Assembly (NCBI RefSeq): GCF_029227915.1
Contig: NC_079882.1
Coordinates: 20,343,001 to 20,403,000 of the forward strand
Direction of reading: 5' to 3'
DNA: 60,000 nt
From: Hydractinia symbiolongicarpus
Taxonomy: Eukaryota > Cnidaria > Hydrozoa > Anthoathecata > Hydractiniidae
Part shown: positions 58,982 to 60,000 of the stretch, piece after piece
Position numbering within the stretch: the first letter of the stretch is position 1
Layout: each line of letters begins with the position of its first letter
The notes under the pieces: generated by a model
The model's input: the letters and a program-made list of their open reading frames with translations, nothing else
Told to the model about the DNA's origin: nothing
Database searches by the model: none
Translations under genes and position numbers: made by a program

Positions 58982-60000
58982 CGTGGTTCACCTTTATTGA
59001 TCGCTTACTTCTCGTTCAAATCTCAAGTACTTCAGATACAACATCGGTCTATGTTTAACAACAATGTTTGATTTCACTTAAAGAAAATTGTCAGCATTTT
59101 AATGATACATGTGACAAAGCAACGTCATTGATTGGATCAATATTTTGTTTAAAATGTGTGAAAACGAGACAAAACACGTCGTTAATATTATCCAGCTTAA
59201 CGAACTTCAAATCCCAAAGTTTGAATGCATAACACTCAACACAACGACATAGAGGAAAATTAAAACGTATTAATCACGATGTAATTATTAACCAATCAAA
59301 TTAAGTGAAAAATGATGTAATTATGGTATATTAAAATAAATAGCTTTTAGAGTGTGAAGGAATACAAACTATGTACCGGATAAAAGAGGTAAAGTGCTTA
59401 ATAAAAAACAACAACAGAATTGTGACGATTACGCTCATAGAAAACGTACAAAATAACATTATAAGGGTGTCAATACAATTCCGGATGGCGTCTTTGAAGT
59501 TTTATATACTTCAAATACAAAAATGCTTGTATAAATAACAAATAGTCAGCTAATCAAAAATTGGAGAAAATTATTCTTTAGCACAGAATAAAAACTTCTA
59601 GATAAATGTAGTCTAAATAAACTCTCCTCATGTTCACTTCTTTCTTATTTGTTATACACACTATACGCTTAACCGCGTTTGATTACCTAAAGTTATAGGG
59701 ACGCAGTGCGCTAATTAACACGTGACTCTGCGTTAATTTCTCCCAACTCACTGATAATATTAATTACAACACATTGTTTTATTTTCTATAATAATTACCG
59801 CTTTTTATTTTTTTATGCATCAAGATATTTTAAAGTTGTGCTACGGAAAGCACGAAACATATTTAAAATCACTAAATACCGACGCAAAAAATGTGTAAGA
59901 GGACCGAGTTCCAGTGGATATTTTCACGGGTAACAAATAATTTAGAGTGTTTCTTTAAGAAGATTTGTAAAATTAAAAAATATTCACAAAAAGCTCTTGA
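58982..60000. other. Upstream flank of formin
   Basis: AT-rich, no gene. A worn mini-Helitron-like phrase ('ccagtggatattttcacggg') lies near 59,910-59,930. Promoter elements are not recognisable by eye. Confidence 0.45.

Overview
The window is AT-rich nuclear DNA from an invertebrate animal. Short exons with GT-AG introns, tRNA-derived SINEs, dense MITEs, mini-Helitron-like repeats and several cut-and-paste transposon remnants point to a cnidarian, probably a hydrozoan. That assignment is inference from gene and repeat style; nothing here fixes the species.

Three host genes are supported. (1) A large polycystin-1-like receptor/channel gene lies on the + strand, about 7,051-43,456. I reconstructed about 51 exons by following reading frame across splice sites, giving roughly 2,765 residues: PKD repeats, REJ region, a degenerate GAIN/GPS, TM1, PLAT, a multi-TM polycystin channel core and a long cytoplasmic tail. 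Only the join of the proposed signal-peptide exon to exon 2 fails the phase test. (2) A small intronless gene at 45,629-46,081 (+) encodes a 150-residue Cys-rich orphan protein and has its own TATA box and poly(A) signal. (3) An INF2-type formin lies on the - strand (56,104 to 48,704, 16 exons, about 1,572 residues), with a second homologous first exon at 58,981-58,603.

Region by region: 1-7,050 is intergenic and repeat-rich (mini-Helitrons, foldback MITEs, a tRNA-derived SINE, a TTAA-flanked element). 7,051-43,456 is the polycystin gene, whose introns hold most of the mobile DNA: a broken and internally inverted retroelement fragment, several MITEs, minisatellites, and a three-level nest at 27.7-33.2 kb. 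In that nest a Tigger/pogo-style MITE contains a Harbinger-like foldback element, which contains a 3.2-kb element with terminal inverted repeats and a FEN/XPG-like nuclease gene. 43,457-48,703 holds a decayed pogo-type transposase, the orphan gene and unassigned sequence. 48,704-58,981 is the formin. 58,982-60,000 is its upstream flank.

Polycystin and formin converge toward each other around the orphan gene. Nothing in the sequence links them functionally. The most unusual items are the nuclease-encoding TIR element inside the nested insertion, the duplicated phase-compatible first exons of the formin, and a polycystin GPS that lacks the expected HL-(S/T) cleavage tripeptide.
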